From the NCBI GenBank assembly GCA_964369545.1, contig CAYJFA010000007.1:15737-79736 (forward strand): DNA of 64,000 nt, read 5' to 3'. The DNA is from BNWE01 sp964369545 (GTDB lineage: Bacteria > Pseudomonadota > Alphaproteobacteria > UBA3830). Position numbers and translations under genes: made by a program. Position 1 is the first letter of the stretch, and each line of letters opens with the position of its first letter. The notes beneath the pieces were generated by a model that was given only the letters and a program-made list of their open reading frames with translations, ran no database searches and was not told the origin of the DNA. This document shows positions 9,415 to 18,432 of the stretch, piece by piece.

Positions 9415-9894
9415 TTGGCTCAACAAGTTAAAATAGATCCGGAAGCAGTTAGAACATTAGCTGAGTTACTAAGGGAAACAGACCTTACAGAAATAGAATA
9501 CCAAATAGATTCATTAAGAATTAAAGTATTAAGATCAGCTAATCAGCTCGTTATTCCGGCAAGCTCTCCTCTTGTCGTAAATTCTGTTTTGGAAGAAAGT
9601 TATAGGAAAAATATTTCTTCAGGTATTTCCGATATAAAATCCAACGACATTGAGAATAATCCTGGAATCATTGAAGCACAGATGGTTGGAACAGTATACT
9701 TATCTCCTGGACCGGAGGCAAAACCATTTATTTCTGTTGGTGATAAAATTTCTCAAGGACAGACATTGTTTATAATTGAGGCGATGAAAGTCATGAATAT
9801 GATTAAGGCTCCTCGTTCAGGAATCGTAAAACATATTTTTGTTAAAGATGCTCAACCAGTTGAGTATGGTGATCCAATTGTTATAATTGACTAG
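9415..9894 (+). CDS. accB: Acetyl-CoA carboxylase biotin carboxyl carrier protein
   Basis: AccB carries the biotin that is carboxylated by AccC and passed to acetyl-CoA, the first step of fatty-acid synthesis. The C-terminal biotinyl domain (about 85-159) has the biotin site EAMKVM (112-117), with K115 as acceptor. A helical N-terminus and a variable linker precede it, as usual. I chose the TTG at 9415, which has AAGGA 9 bases upstream and gives 159 residues. A longer frame would begin inside tRNA-Val and is not credible; a GTG at 9409 is too close to the ribosome site. accC follows after 20 bases. A biotin ligase is needed; the only one-like gene here, near 63 kb, is exported and looks degenerate. 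Confidence 0.95.
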   Translation: MAQQVKIDPEAVRTLAELLRETDLTEIEYQIDSLRIKVLRSANQLVIPASSPLVVNSVLEESYRKNISSGISDIKSNDIENNPGIIEAQMVGTVYLSPGPEAKPFISVGDKISQGQTLFIIEAMKVMNMIKAPRSGIVKHIFVKDAQPVEYGDPIVIID

Positions 9895-9914
9895 TCAAAA
9901 ACAATAAGACATTC

Positions 9915-11249
9915 ATGATAAAGAAAATATTAATAGCAAATAGAGGAGAAATTGCTCTCAGAATTTTGAGGGCATGCAAAGATCTTGGAATAGACACGGT
10001 TGCTGTTCACTCTACTGCTGATGCAGACGCTATGTACGTTCGTTTAGCAGACGAAAGTGTGTGTATTGGCCCTTCTCAGCCGAGAGAAAGCTATCTTAAT
10101 ATTCCAGCAATTATATCTGCTGCTTGCATAACAGGGGCGGATGCGATCCATCCAGGATTTGGGTTTTTAAGTGAAAACGCCACATTTGCACATATGGTTG
10201 AGGAACACGGACTTGCGTTTATAGGTCCGAAATCTGAACATATCGCAATGATGGGCGATAAAATTATGGCAAAGAAAACAGTCGCAAGACTTGGTTTGCC
10301 GATTGTTCCTGGATCTGAAGGAGCAGTAACAAATATAGAAAAAGCACTTAGATTAGCTAATGAGATTGGATTCCCCGTGTTAATTAAAGCGGCTGGCGGC
10401 GGTGGTGGACGGGGAATGAAAATCGCGAGATCAAAGGCAGATTTTGTGACTGCGTATGAAACGGCGCGTAGAGAAGCTGGAATTTCGTTTGGGAATGACA
10501 GAGTTTATCTTGAAAAATATTTAGAAAAGCCAAGGCATATAGAGTTTCAGATAATTGTTGATCAATTTGGAAACGCAGTACATCTGGGAGAGCGAGATTG
10601 TTCTTTGCAGCGTAGAAATCAAAAGGTTTGGGAAGAAGCTCCAAGTACAGTACTTTCGCCTGAGTTTAGAGAAGAATTTGGAAGAAAAATTGCAAACTCA
10701 ATGGCGGAACTAGGTTATGTCGGAGTCGGAACTTTGGAATTTTTGTATGAGAATGGTAACTTATATTTTATTGAAATGAATACGAGAATTCAGGTTGAGC
10801 ATCCTGTAACAGAAATGATTACAGGAAGAGATATTATCAGAGAACAAATTCTGGTTGCATCTGGAGAAAAATTATCCTTCACGCAAGATCAGGTAAAAAT
10901 TACAGGACATGCGATAGAATGCAGAATCAATGCGGAAAATTCATCTACGTTTATACCTTCAGCTGGAACGGTTACAAAATATCATTGCCCAGGAGGTCCT
11001 GGTGTGAGGGTGGATAGTGCACTATTTGACGGCTGCAAAATTCCGCCATATTATGATAGCCTGATAGCGAAGTTGATAGTTCATGCTGATAATAGGGAGC
11101 AATGTTTGTCGAGGTTGCGAAGGGCGCTTCGTGAATATGTTATAGATGGAGTGGATACGTTAATTCCTCTACATCTTATGCTTTCGACCCACGATGATGT
11201 TATCTCTGCAGACTTTGATATTCATTTTTTAGAGAGAATTTCTGAATAG
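9915..11249 (+). CDS. accC: Acetyl-CoA carboxylase biotin carboxylase subunit
   Basis: AccC uses ATP and bicarbonate to carboxylate biotin on AccB. The 444 residues match the normal length. The N-terminal domain opens with KKILIANRGEIALRI. The ATP-grasp core has the glycine-rich loop IKAAGGGGGRGMKI (about 158-171), and FIEMNTRIQVEHPVTEM (about 286-302) holds the metal and bicarbonate-binding residues. It is in an operon with accB. The carboxyltransferase subunits accA and accD are not in the window. Confidence 0.97.
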   Translation: MIKKILIANRGEIALRILRACKDLGIDTVAVHSTADADAMYVRLADESVCIGPSQPRESYLNIPAIISAACITGADAIHPGFGFLSENATFAHMVEEHGLAFIGPKSEHIAMMGDKIMAKKTVARLGLPIVPGSEGAVTNIEKALRLANEIGFPVLIKAAGGGGGRGMKIARSKADFVTAYETARREAGISFGNDRVYLEKYLEKPRHIEFQIIVDQFGNAVHLGERDCSLQRRNQKVWEEAPSTVLSPEFREEFGRKIANSMAELGYVGVGTLEFLYENGNLYFIEMNTRIQVEHPVTEMITGRDIIREQILVASGEKLSFTQDQVKITGHAIECRINAENSSTFIPSAGTVTKYHCPGGPGVRVDSALFDGCKIPPYYDSLIAKLIVHADNREQCLSRLRRALREYVIDGVDTLIPLHLMLSTHDDVISADFDIHFLERISE

Positions 11250-11429
11250 CCTTTTAGTAGACTATTTGATTTTTTGTTTTTCATTATTTAAATAAGTTGA
11301 ATTTTTCATATGTATGTCAGATATGTTATAAATAATATCAGCGCTTTTAATGCATTGCTTGCAGAATAATTCCACACAAAACTCTCCATAAAAACATCTT
11401 AAGGAAACATTATATATCCTCATATATTA

Positions 11430-12591
11430 TTATTTAGGCAATTCCGAATATAGTTCTATAAAATCTTTGTATGGATTAATGCATTCTAGCTGCCTGACCT
11501 GTTCTACAAGGCCATTTTTTAGCAATAAATCTTTCAGTGCAGGTATCAATGCTAATGGATAATTTGCTAAATCAGGATTATCTAGTGGTTTTATCATGTC
11601 ATCAAAATGCATAACTATTGCCTCATTTAACAACATATTTACCATCCCTAAAACATGTTGGTGACTTTGTGGATCCCTTATGTGGCGACTCATTAAAATC
11701 TCAAAAACCTTATCTGATACCGCTACAAAGCCTTTGGGGGTATAGCGGCAATTACTTTCTAGGTCACCGTATTTAGAAAGGTCGGAATAGAAGCATTTTA
11801 GCAACATGTTTGAGGTTTCAGGCAAAAAACAAAACCTCTTATTCTCAAAGTTATAAGAGAACACAGCAAAAGTTGCCTCATCACCGTAATCGTTGAATCC
11901 CTTTTCTTTTGCATAATTTTTTATTTGCAATAGGTTTCCTTCCATACCTTGCGTCATAAAACGCCTACAGTCTATTATCAGAACACCCGCAATTGGTCGT
12001 TGGTAGTTCCACCTCATGCTGCAATCTGAAGGTCGTGCTATAGCAAGTTCCGGCATAGGACCTGCCGCGGCCTTTCATATCAGGAAAATAAGACAATATT
12101 TCAGTAGGAGAACGTTTAAACAATAAGTCATTATCAAGCCATACACACGAATCAATCGTTGGATCGACTTCGAAAAAAAGCCTAGGTGCAAAGATCTTAA
12201 AATAAGTTAATGGATGCCAAATGTTGCTATCAGAGGCTAGCTTATTTAAGAGACCTTTTTCTCTTTTTGGGATTGTATATGCGCGAATCGAATGTTGTAT
12301 ACCCTCATATTCTCTACAATAAAAAAGTTGTAATTTTTCTAAGGTTGTGGGCTGTTCCAATAAAAATACTTTTATGATGAGAGACGCGGTGGCTTGCTTT
12401 ACCATGGAAAGTATGGTGACGGCTGTAGCTGGAATGCCTTTTTTATCTGTGGCCAAAACGAAATAGGTTTTTTTGGCATAATTTACAGCCGTATCAGAAG
12501 CATTTCCAGCTTTAGTCAAAATAGGAGGGGCCGTCATGGCCTCAGTTTGTGAGTAAGCAAAGACAAATAAAAGTATCAATAGTTTTTTCAT
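11430..12591 (-). pseudogene. Exported glycosyltransferase family 8 gene, frameshifted
   Basis: Two overlapping frames together encode one family 8 glycosyltransferase. The first (from 12591) begins with a signal peptide (KKLLILLFVFAYSQTEA) and contains FVLATDKKGIP and the nucleotide-sugar and metal motif WLDNDLLF. The second (to 11430) continues with IAGVLIIDCRRF and DYGDEATFAVF, the normal downstream part of the family. The switch lies near 12066-12072, where removing one C from GGCCGC restores the reading DMKGAAGPMPELA. The intact protein would have about 386 residues. Either the gene is a recent pseudogene or the sequence has a one-base error. A signal peptide is unusual for this family. 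The gene stands alone. Confidence 0.75.
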
Positions 12592-13069
12592 GATATCCCT
12601 AATTGTTAAAACTCAATATCCACATATGCAATGTATATAAAGATTTACATATACTAACAATAGTGATTCTGTGTCATATTTGTGTTATACTGTCGAGTTT
12701 ATATAGGAGGATTGTCATCAAATATAACAATCAGCTTTTGACGTCTCTAAATTTCAGTAGTTTCAGCGAATTCTGACTGTGCCGACGAATTTTTTTTTGT
12801 AACGTTTCAAAATCAGTGCCTTGCCTTGAAATTATAAAATGGTATGTACTCGAATCTTCTGCCGCTGTAGTATTATATGTGGATTAGTATCTTACTACAG
12901 CGGACAATCTGTGTAAAAATCAATCATACCATATAATTTGCTAATATCTGAAAAGCTGTATATTGAATTATTCAATAAAAGGTATTGCTTTAACATGTGA
13001 TTTTTTTTATGTTATGTAACAGGCTAACGCTGTTTATAATTATAAATGGCGTGATTTTTAAAATCTGTC
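12592..13069. other. Gene-free region with a nested inverted repeat
   Basis: These 478 bases have no convincing gene. A perfect AGGAGG at 12706-12711 is followed by no usable start codon, which could mark a decayed gene. The main structure is the nested inverted repeat at 12839-12932, listed separately. Two sequences one base off the DnaA box are present, ATATCCACA (12616-12624) and TGTGGATTA (12878-12886), too few to call an origin. Confidence 0.4.
12839..12932. repeat. Nested inverted repeat, possible structured RNA or operator
   Basis: CCGCTGTAGTA (12862-12872) pairs perfectly with TACTACAGCGG (12893-12903) around a 20-base loop. Outside it, ATGGTATG (12839-12846) pairs with CATACCAT (12925-12932). 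The two arms could form one long interrupted hairpin. No T run follows, so it is not a simple terminator. Function unknown. Confidence 0.5.
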
Positions 13070-13145
13070 GGGCAATTAGCTCAGTTGGTAGAGCATCTGA
13101 CTTTTAATCAGGTGGTCGCAGGTTCGAGCCCTGCATTGCCCACCA
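13070..13145 (+). tRNA. tRNA-Lys (TTT)
   Basis: The acceptor GGGCAAT pairs with ATTGCCC (13135-13141), followed by A and an encoded CCA. The anticodon loop CTTTTAA gives TTT. The D arm and the T arm (GCAGG-TTCGAGC-CCTGC) are standard. A TATAAT box lies at 13035-13040. Confidence 0.97.
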
Positions 13146-13170
13146 TTTTTCTTTTGCGTTTTGGATTCTT

Positions 13171-13257
13171 GCGGTCGTGGCGGAACTGGTAGACGCGCAG
13201 CGTTGAGGTCGCTGTGGAGGAGACTCCGTGGAAGTTCGATTCTTCTCGACCGCACCA
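13171..13257 (+). tRNA. tRNA-Leu (GAG)
   Basis: A class II tRNA with a long variable arm. The acceptor GCGGTCG pairs with CGACCGC (13247-13253), followed by A and an encoded CCA. The anticodon stem CAGCG/CGCTG encloses TTGAGGT, giving GAG. It lies 25 bases after tRNA-Lys and 33 before kdsB. Confidence 0.97.
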
Positions 13258-13290
13258 TTAAAACAAATAAATTTTCCGGAGATTATCATA

Positions 13291-14040
13291 ATGGATACAT
13301 TAATAGTAATACCTGCGCGTGTTGCATCAACAAGATTACCGAGAAAAATGCTTTCTGATATAGGTGGTAAGCCTTTAATAATCAGAACATTAGAAAGCGT
13401 AAAGGCATCCAATGCTGGAGATATAATTGTCGCATGTGATGAAGAGAAAATTGCCGATGCCGTACAAAAAGCCGGTGGCATCGCAGTATTGACAGATCCT
13501 GAATTGGCGTCCGGTACAGATCGTGTGTTTGCCGCCTATAAATCTTTCGATAAAACGAATAAATACAAATATATAATTAATGTTCAGGGAGATATGCCCT
13601 TTGTTGCGCAAAAATTAATTCAGGCGGCATTAACGATAGTTCGTGAATCAGATTACAGTTTTTCTACGTTAGCTACCCCTATACGAGATCATTCATATCT
13701 TTTAGATAGTGTTGTGAAGCCAGTAATCGCATATGATTCAATAGAAAATGCAAACAAATTCGATCATATAGGAAACGCGATATATTTTAGCAGATCTGCG
13801 GTGCCATTTGGAGGACCTTACTATCAACATGTAGGAATTTATTGTTTTCGATCAGAAATGTTGGAGAAATTCATTTCCTTACCGCAGAGTTATCTGGAAA
13901 AAACCGAAAAACTGGAGCAGTTACGCGCTATAGAAAATGGCATGACAATTGGAATAAAATTAATTGATATAGAGTCACCAATCAGCGTAGATACACCGGA
14001 AGATCTCGAACGAGCAAGAGCGTATTGGAATAGTTTGTAA
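13291..14040 (+). CDS. kdsB: 3-deoxy-manno-octulosonate cytidylyltransferase
   Basis: KdsB activates Kdo as CMP-Kdo, the donor for the inner core of lipopolysaccharide, so the organism makes or made LPS. The N-terminal nucleotide-binding loop reads IPARVASTRLPRKML (8-22), ELASGTDR lies near residue 71, and NVQGDMPF (about 97-104) holds the metal-binding Asp. The length of 249 residues is normal. The ATG at 13291 has CCGGAG 9 bases before it; a longer open frame begins inside tRNA-Leu and is rejected. Other Kdo genes are not in the window. Confidence 0.97.
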   Translation: MDTLIVIPARVASTRLPRKMLSDIGGKPLIIRTLESVKASNAGDIIVACDEEKIADAVQKAGGIAVLTDPELASGTDRVFAAYKSFDKTNKYKYIINVQGDMPFVAQKLIQAALTIVRESDYSFSTLATPIRDHSYLLDSVVKPVIAYDSIENANKFDHIGNAIYFSRSAVPFGGPYYQHVGIYCFRSEMLEKFISLPQSYLEKTEKLEQLRAIENGMTIGIKLIDIESPISVDTPEDLERARAYWNSL

Positions 14041-14067
14041 CTTTTGAGAGCAAAACTTATGATCTAA

Positions 14068-14101
14068 CAAAAAAATTTGCTATGGTTAGCAACCGTAGCA
14101 A
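14068..14101 (-). terminator. Intrinsic terminator of the amidase gene
   Basis: On the minus strand an 11-bp stem with one G-T pair (arms 14091-14101 and 14077-14087) and a 3-base loop is followed by a T run. It sits 17 bases after the amidase stop codon. Confidence 0.75.
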
Positions 14102-14117
14102 GGGTGGTTAATGAGCG

Positions 14118-14912
14118 CTAAATAAATTCAGAAAATCCACCTGTGGCTTCTGGAAATTTTGTGCAAAATTCGTCAATTTTGCGTCTAAAATTATCGTCAT
14201 AGCCGCCAAATGGATCGTTGTATTGATAATAATCGATTACAAGATTAATAACATCTCTTCTGGTTGATTCTACTAACTCTCCAGATATATTGTCAGTAGA
14301 AAAGTGCATTTGAAATGCTTTTATTTCACCTACCCTATTATCAGAATCTTGCGCTTTATATCCATACATGCGGATTAATTTAATATAGTTTTCATCTGTT
14401 AAATTACTGAACTGAGATAAATTTATTGTTCGTTTTTCAGGAAAATACCCAATACCAAATTCTGTGAATGCTTTTTTATAATTCCACATAGGTCCAACAT
14501 CAGATTTTCTGCCAATAGCCGCATCTGCGTGTGTTATGACTAAACTTCCAGGAATTCGATGTTTTTTTTGTAATTGTGCAGTAAGTGTACAGCTGGAAAC
14601 AAATTGTTCGTTACTAAATGGAAACCAAAGACGTGAATCTCCTGATCGCGATACTGGAGTTCCCCATTTAGAATCATATATCACTTCAGACTCAACATAC
14701 CCAGGATGTACGTGCTCTATTCCTATAAAAGACCTGTTAAGAGAAGTAAATCCTCTGAATTGAGATGCCCCAGCATGGAAGGCTACGTTTGATGTAGATA
14801 CATTGTAATGGGGAGTTCCATTGTCTTCTATAGTATAATGCGCTGATACTCCTGTGCCATAGTAAGCTGATAGCGTAGATTCATATGTTGGACATACAGT
14901 ATAATGCAACAT
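14118..14912 (-). CDS. N-acetylmuramoyl-L-alanine amidase domain (AmpD/amidase_2 type), cut from its signal peptide
   Basis: The frame of 264 residues encodes an amidase_2 domain, which cleaves the lactyl-peptide bond of peptidoglycan fragments with zinc. Zinc ligand regions are MLHYTV at the start and THADAAIGRKSDVGP near 127-141, and SAHYTI (23-28), IGIEHVHPG and a WNYKKAF helix are typical. The family normally has 10-20 residues before the first zinc His. Here the same frame continues upstream into RVEDEKIRGV and, past one TAA stop (14958-14960), into a signal peptide that starts at 15080. An internal ATG at 14912 has GAGGAG only 2 bases before it. The gene is therefore probably a nonsense mutant, or a cytoplasmic remnant. 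The C-terminal 100 residues look like a peptidoglycan-binding helical domain. Confidence 0.75.
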   Translation of the reverse strand: MLHYTVCPTYESTLSAYYGTGVSAHYTIEDNGTPHYNVSTSNVAFHAGASQFRGFTSLNRSFIGIEHVHPGYVESEVIYDSKWGTPVSRSGDSRLWFPFSNEQFVSSCTLTAQLQKKHRIPGSLVITHADAAIGRKSDVGPMWNYKKAFTEFGIGYFPEKRTINLSQFSNLTDENYIKLIRMYGYKAQDSDNRVGEIKAFQMHFSTDNISGELVESTRRDVINLVIDYYQYNDPFGGYDDNFRRKIDEFCTKFPEATGGFSEFI

Positions 14913-14957
14913 TACTCCTCGGATTTTTTCATCTTCGACTCTTGGTCGAAAAACGCG

Positions 14958-15080
14958 TTATTTAGATTCATCGCTATTGGTAGCAGTACAGCGGCTGTTA
15001 TCCAGGAAATCACTCATACAAACAGCATAATTTGCCGTTATCAAAGCAATCACTGCAGAGAATAGACAATGTAATTTCAT
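14958..15080 (-). pseudogene. Signal-peptide leader of the amidase, ended by an in-frame TAA
   Basis: This 40-codon frame starts with ATG at 15080 behind a good ribosome site (GGAG, 6 bases spacing). It encodes a typical export signal (LHCLFSAVIALITANYAV) and a short polar stretch, then stops at TAA. Reading through the TAA leads, 15 codons later and in the same frame, into the amidase domain at 14912. I infer that both are one gene interrupted by a point mutation. Confidence 0.65.
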
Positions 15081-15202
15081 TTTTATCTCCAAAGTCATTT
15101 ATAATATTAACTATATAAGTTCACTTCTGGCAAAAGCAAGAAAAACCGTCAAATAAATTCAACGATTTTTATATTTTATTAGAAAACAGAGATTCTTATT
15201 AT

Positions 15203-16597
15203 TTATATTCTGCAAATTTCAAGAGAGCTTCCGGAAATATCGTTTACTACTATTATATTATCTCCGATGTTTGCAAACTTGTGTTCAGAAACTATTGTTT
15301 TTGCTGTTACTGACATCATGTTCAGCTCAAATTCTTTTTTAGTAACGACGGAGTATACTCCGTAACATAATCCAGATTTGCTGGCAAGCTTAGCAGAATC
15401 TGTTACTAAAATTATTGGAGTTTTTGGACGTAATCTGGAACACCTTGCAACTGAGTCAAAAGATTCTGTAAATAATACTATAGCACCTGCGCATGAATAC
15501 TCGGCGGCATTTTTCGCTGCCATGCAGATACCATCTATTACTGTGCACTGAGGGAGCTGAGTATCATCCTCAAGCCGCCTTATGCAATATGGATCGTTTT
15601 CTACATGATTAATGATCTTACTCATCATGGATACTGCCTCAAAAGGATATTGACCGGACGCAGATTCCGCTGAAAGCATTGTGGCATCTGCTCCACTATA
15701 TACCGCTGTTGCTACATCCGAGACCTCTCCGCGAGTAGGACTTGGTGCAGTAATCATTGATTCTAACATTTGCGTTGCGACAATAACAGGTCGTCCCAAT
15801 CTATGACATGTGTTGATAATGCGTCGTTGTATTGGTGGAACTTCCTCAGGATTCATCTCAACTCCAAGGTCGCCACGAGCAATCATAATAGCATCCGACG
15901 CATCTACTATAGGCTCAAGAGCCCTGATAGCTAATGGCTTTTCAAGTTTTGATATAACGCCTGCTCGGCCTTTTATAATTTTTTTCGCATTTTCCACATC
16001 TTCAACATTTTGTACGAAGGAAAGAGCAACCCAATCTACCCCAAGGTCAAGAGCAAAATCCAAATCTTTTAAATCTTTTTCAGTCAGCACTGGAATTTTA
16101 AGCATTACATGTGGAACATTTACTCCTTTTCTATTAGAAAGAGGACCGCCTACTACTACTTTAACTTCAGCGAAATCATTGCCACATTTTGTTACTTCAA
16201 CGTTTAGCTTTCCATCGTCTAAAAGCACCGTTGCGCCTTCCTGAAGAGCTTCTAAAATCTCTGGATGAGGGAGATTAATCCTGCGTGAATTACCTGGTGT
16301 TTTGTCCAAATCGAATCTAAAAGTATCGCCTGCTTCAAGGATGATTTTATCGTTTTCAAACGTGCCAATTCTTAGTTTCGGTCCTTGCAGGTCAGCTAAA
16401 ATAGAAGGATAAAAATTATGCTTTTTTCCTAAGGCTCGTATGGTCTCATACACCTTTGCATGACCCTCATGGGATCCATGTGAAAAATTCAACCTGAAAA
16501 CATCAACTCCATTACAAAGCAGGTTTTCTAATTTATCTGTATCACAGGTTGCCGGTCCGATTGTTGCGACAATTTTTCCATTTCGATAACGTCTCAT
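15203..16597 (-). CDS. pyk: Pyruvate kinase
   Basis: Pyruvate kinase makes pyruvate and ATP from phosphoenolpyruvate, the last step of glycolysis. The 464 residues cover the full family length. IVATIGPAT opens the TIM barrel, and FRLNFSHGS follows. VISKLEKPLAIRALEPI and MIARGDLGVEM (about 239-249) hold the catalytic lysine and metal-binding residues. The B domain lies at about 70-160, and the C-terminal allosteric domain follows from about 340. GGAG lies 8 bases before the ATG. The gene is downstream of dnaA on the same strand after 125 bases. Its presence shows that at least lower glycolysis is kept. Confidence 0.96.
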   Translation of the reverse strand: MRRYRNGKIVATIGPATCDTDKLENLLCNGVDVFRLNFSHGSHEGHAKVYETIRALGKKHNFYPSILADLQGPKLRIGTFENDKIILEAGDTFRFDLDKTPGNSRRINLPHPEILEALQEGATVLLDDGKLNVEVTKCGNDFAEVKVVVGGPLSNRKGVNVPHVMLKIPVLTEKDLKDLDFALDLGVDWVALSFVQNVEDVENAKKIIKGRAGVISKLEKPLAIRALEPIVDASDAIMIARGDLGVEMNPEEVPPIQRRIINTCHRLGRPVIVATQMLESMITAPSPTRGEVSDVATAVYSGADATMLSAESASGQYPFEAVSMMSKIINHVENDPYCIRRLEDDTQLPQCTVIDGICMAAKNAAEYSCAGAIVLFTESFDSVARCSRLRPKTPIILVTDSAKLASKSGLCYGVYSVVTKKEFELNMMSVTAKTIVSEHKFANIGDNIIVVNDISGSSLEICRI

Positions 16598-16722
16598 ATA
16601 AATAACTCCAAATATAAATTATACGTTCTATATGTTCGAGAGATATTTTCCTACTACACCATGATTATAACCGCAAAAGATGATAAATCTATAATAATAA
16701 AAACAAAATTAATTTTCATTGA

Positions 16723-18087
16723 TTAGGTAGGTTTTTCAAGCACTTGAAGCAGGAGCCTGATATCTTCCGCTACGCTAGTATTCGATTCTACAACTTCTTC
16801 TATTTTTTTTACGGCATGCAATACGGTCGTATGATCTCTCCCGCCAAAATTTTTTCCGATTTCAGGGAGAGATTGAGTAGTCAAGCGCTTCGATAAATAC
16901 ATAGCAACTTGACGCGGCAATGTAATTTGCCTGTCTCTGCGAGCGGAAGACATATCACTTAATTTTATCGCGTAATGCGCTGCAACCTTTTTTTGAATTT
17001 CATCTATTGTTACTTTTCGCGTGCTGGTGCGCAATAAATCAGATAAAACTTCGCGTGCGCTTTCTATTGTGATTTCTCGTCCTACAAATACGGCGCTGGC
17101 GACAATTCTATTTAAAGCTCCTTCCAGTTCTCTGATGTTAGATGTAATTTTGTGGGCGACGAATGCTAAAACTTTGTCAGGAATAGTTACAGACAGCGAC
17201 GCTGATTTTGATTGTAAAATTCCGAGTCGCAGCTCGTATGTTGTTGGATGAATATCCGCTACTAACCCCCAACCTAAACGAGATTTTAATCGTTCTTCCA
17301 TCCCCTCTAAGTCTGATGGTGATTTATCAGCAGATATAATAACTTGCCGTTTATTGTCGGCCAAAGTATTGAATGTGTGAAAGAATTCTTCTTGAGTTGA
17401 ATCTTTTCCACATATAAATTGAATATCATCTATCATTAAAACATCTACAGATCTAAATTGATCCTTAAACGCCATTGTATCTTTAAATCTAACAGCCTTA
17501 ATGAATTGGTACATAAATTTTTCAGCAGATAAATATGCGATTGTACGCTCAGGGCTTCTTGACTTAATGCTCCAAGCAATCGCGTTCATAAGATGTGTTT
17601 TTCCTAATCCTACAGATCCATATAAAAATAGGGGGTTAAACGCTACTTTTTCGGATTCCGCGATTCTAAGCGCAGCCGCATATGCAAACTCGTTAGGTTT
17701 TCCAACAACGAAATTATCAAATGTTAATCTTGGATCTAGCGGGATGCTGATATCTGACTGCTCTTCTGGTTTCTGAGAGTTTTCTAATGCTTTATCCAGA
17801 TTTATGTCTAGATTTTTTGCCGCCGCTACAACAAAATCAGCAACAAAAATTTCTATGTTTTTGATTTTTTCATTTTCCCGTGAACAACACCTTAAAATTT
17901 GCTCAGAATAGTTGTTTTGTACCCAATCACGTAAAAACATACTTGGAGCAGACAAATAAATCGTTCCATCTTCTAGTTTTTCAACAACAAGAGGCGCGAT
18001 CCAGCTGTTTGCGACTGACACACCTAATTCAGATTGCAAATTTCGATAAACCGTTGTCCATAATTTTTTAATACCAACATTATGCAA
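16723..18087 (-). CDS. dnaA: Chromosomal replication initiator DnaA
   Basis: DnaA binds DnaA boxes at oriC and opens the duplex. All four domains can be followed in the 454 residues: an N-terminal helicase-loading domain (1-80), a short linker, an AAA+ domain with Walker A GSVGLGKTHL and Walker B VLMIDDIQF, and the C-terminal DNA-binding domain with the signature GGRDHTTVLHA. The start is a TTG, the only sensible start in the frame, with AGGTG 5 bases before it. rpsT lies immediately upstream on the same strand, an arrangement also found in other alphaproteobacteria. I could not find a DnaA-box cluster next to it, so oriC is not assigned. Confidence 0.98.
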   Translation of the reverse strand: MHNVGIKKLWTTVYRNLQSELGVSVANSWIAPLVVEKLEDGTIYLSAPSMFLRDWVQNNYSEQILRCCSRENEKIKNIEIFVADFVVAAAKNLDINLDKALENSQKPEEQSDISIPLDPRLTFDNFVVGKPNEFAYAAALRIAESEKVAFNPLFLYGSVGLGKTHLMNAIAWSIKSRSPERTIAYLSAEKFMYQFIKAVRFKDTMAFKDQFRSVDVLMIDDIQFICGKDSTQEEFFHTFNTLADNKRQVIISADKSPSDLEGMEERLKSRLGWGLVADIHPTTYELRLGILQSKSASLSVTIPDKVLAFVAHKITSNIRELEGALNRIVASAVFVGREITIESAREVLSDLLRTSTRKVTIDEIQKKVAAHYAIKLSDMSSARRDRQITLPRQVAMYLSKRLTTQSLPEIGKNFGGRDHTTVLHAVKKIEEVVESNTSVAEDIRLLLQVLEKPT

Positions 18088-18132
18088 TGAAACACCTGTT
18101 CATCGAGAAAATCAAAAGGCAAATATACGAAA

Positions 18133-18393
18133 TTATTTCGTTTCTGACGCTTTTAATAATCTATTCAATCGAGAAACCTTGCGGTTCGCAGTATTTGTAT
18201 GTAATACTCCTCGCGCAACACCTTTCTGGATTTCAGATTGAGCAACTGAAAATGCAGATGTTGCGTTATCCGTTCCCAGGTTTGCAATAAATTTTTTAAT
18301 AAAAGTTTTTATGCGACTAATTCTGTCCTTGTTGTGTTCTGCTCTTTTTGCGTTTTGTTTTATTCTTTTTAAAGCAGATTTATGATTTGCCAT
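18133..18393 (-). CDS. rpsT: 30S ribosomal protein S20
   Basis: S20 is a primary binder of 16S rRNA in the small subunit. The 86-residue, lysine-rich, fully helical protein begins MANHKSALKRIKQN and has the family pattern ANRKVSRLNRLL near the end. AAGGA lies 9 bases before the ATG. It sits between nrdG and dnaA on the same strand, with only 45 bases to dnaA, so the two are likely cotranscribed. Confidence 0.97.
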   Translation of the reverse strand: MANHKSALKRIKQNAKRAEHNKDRISRIKTFIKKFIANLGTDNATSAFSVAQSEIQKGVARGVLHTNTANRKVSRLNRLLKASETK

Positions 18394-18432
18394 ATATGGT
18401 TATCCTTTTTTGTAACTCAGCCGCAACGAATA

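Noticed and set aside
12706..12780. Perfect AGGAGG that might start a gene
   Set aside because: No ATG or GTG follows at a useful distance, and the frames stop quickly.
12600..12900. oriC candidate
   Set aside because: Only two near-matches to the DnaA box and no AT-rich repeat array; not enough to call an origin.
12839..12932. 6S RNA or 4.5S RNA
   Set aside because: The conserved motifs of these RNAs (for example the GGAA tetraloop region of 4.5S) are not present.
13228..13290. N-terminal extension of kdsB
   Set aside because: It begins inside tRNA-Leu; the ATG at 13291 has CCGGAG in front and matches the family start.
13076..13481. Minus-strand frames of 60 and 125 codons
   Set aside because: They overlap tRNA-Lys, tRNA-Leu and kdsB and resemble the false proteins often translated from tRNA genes.
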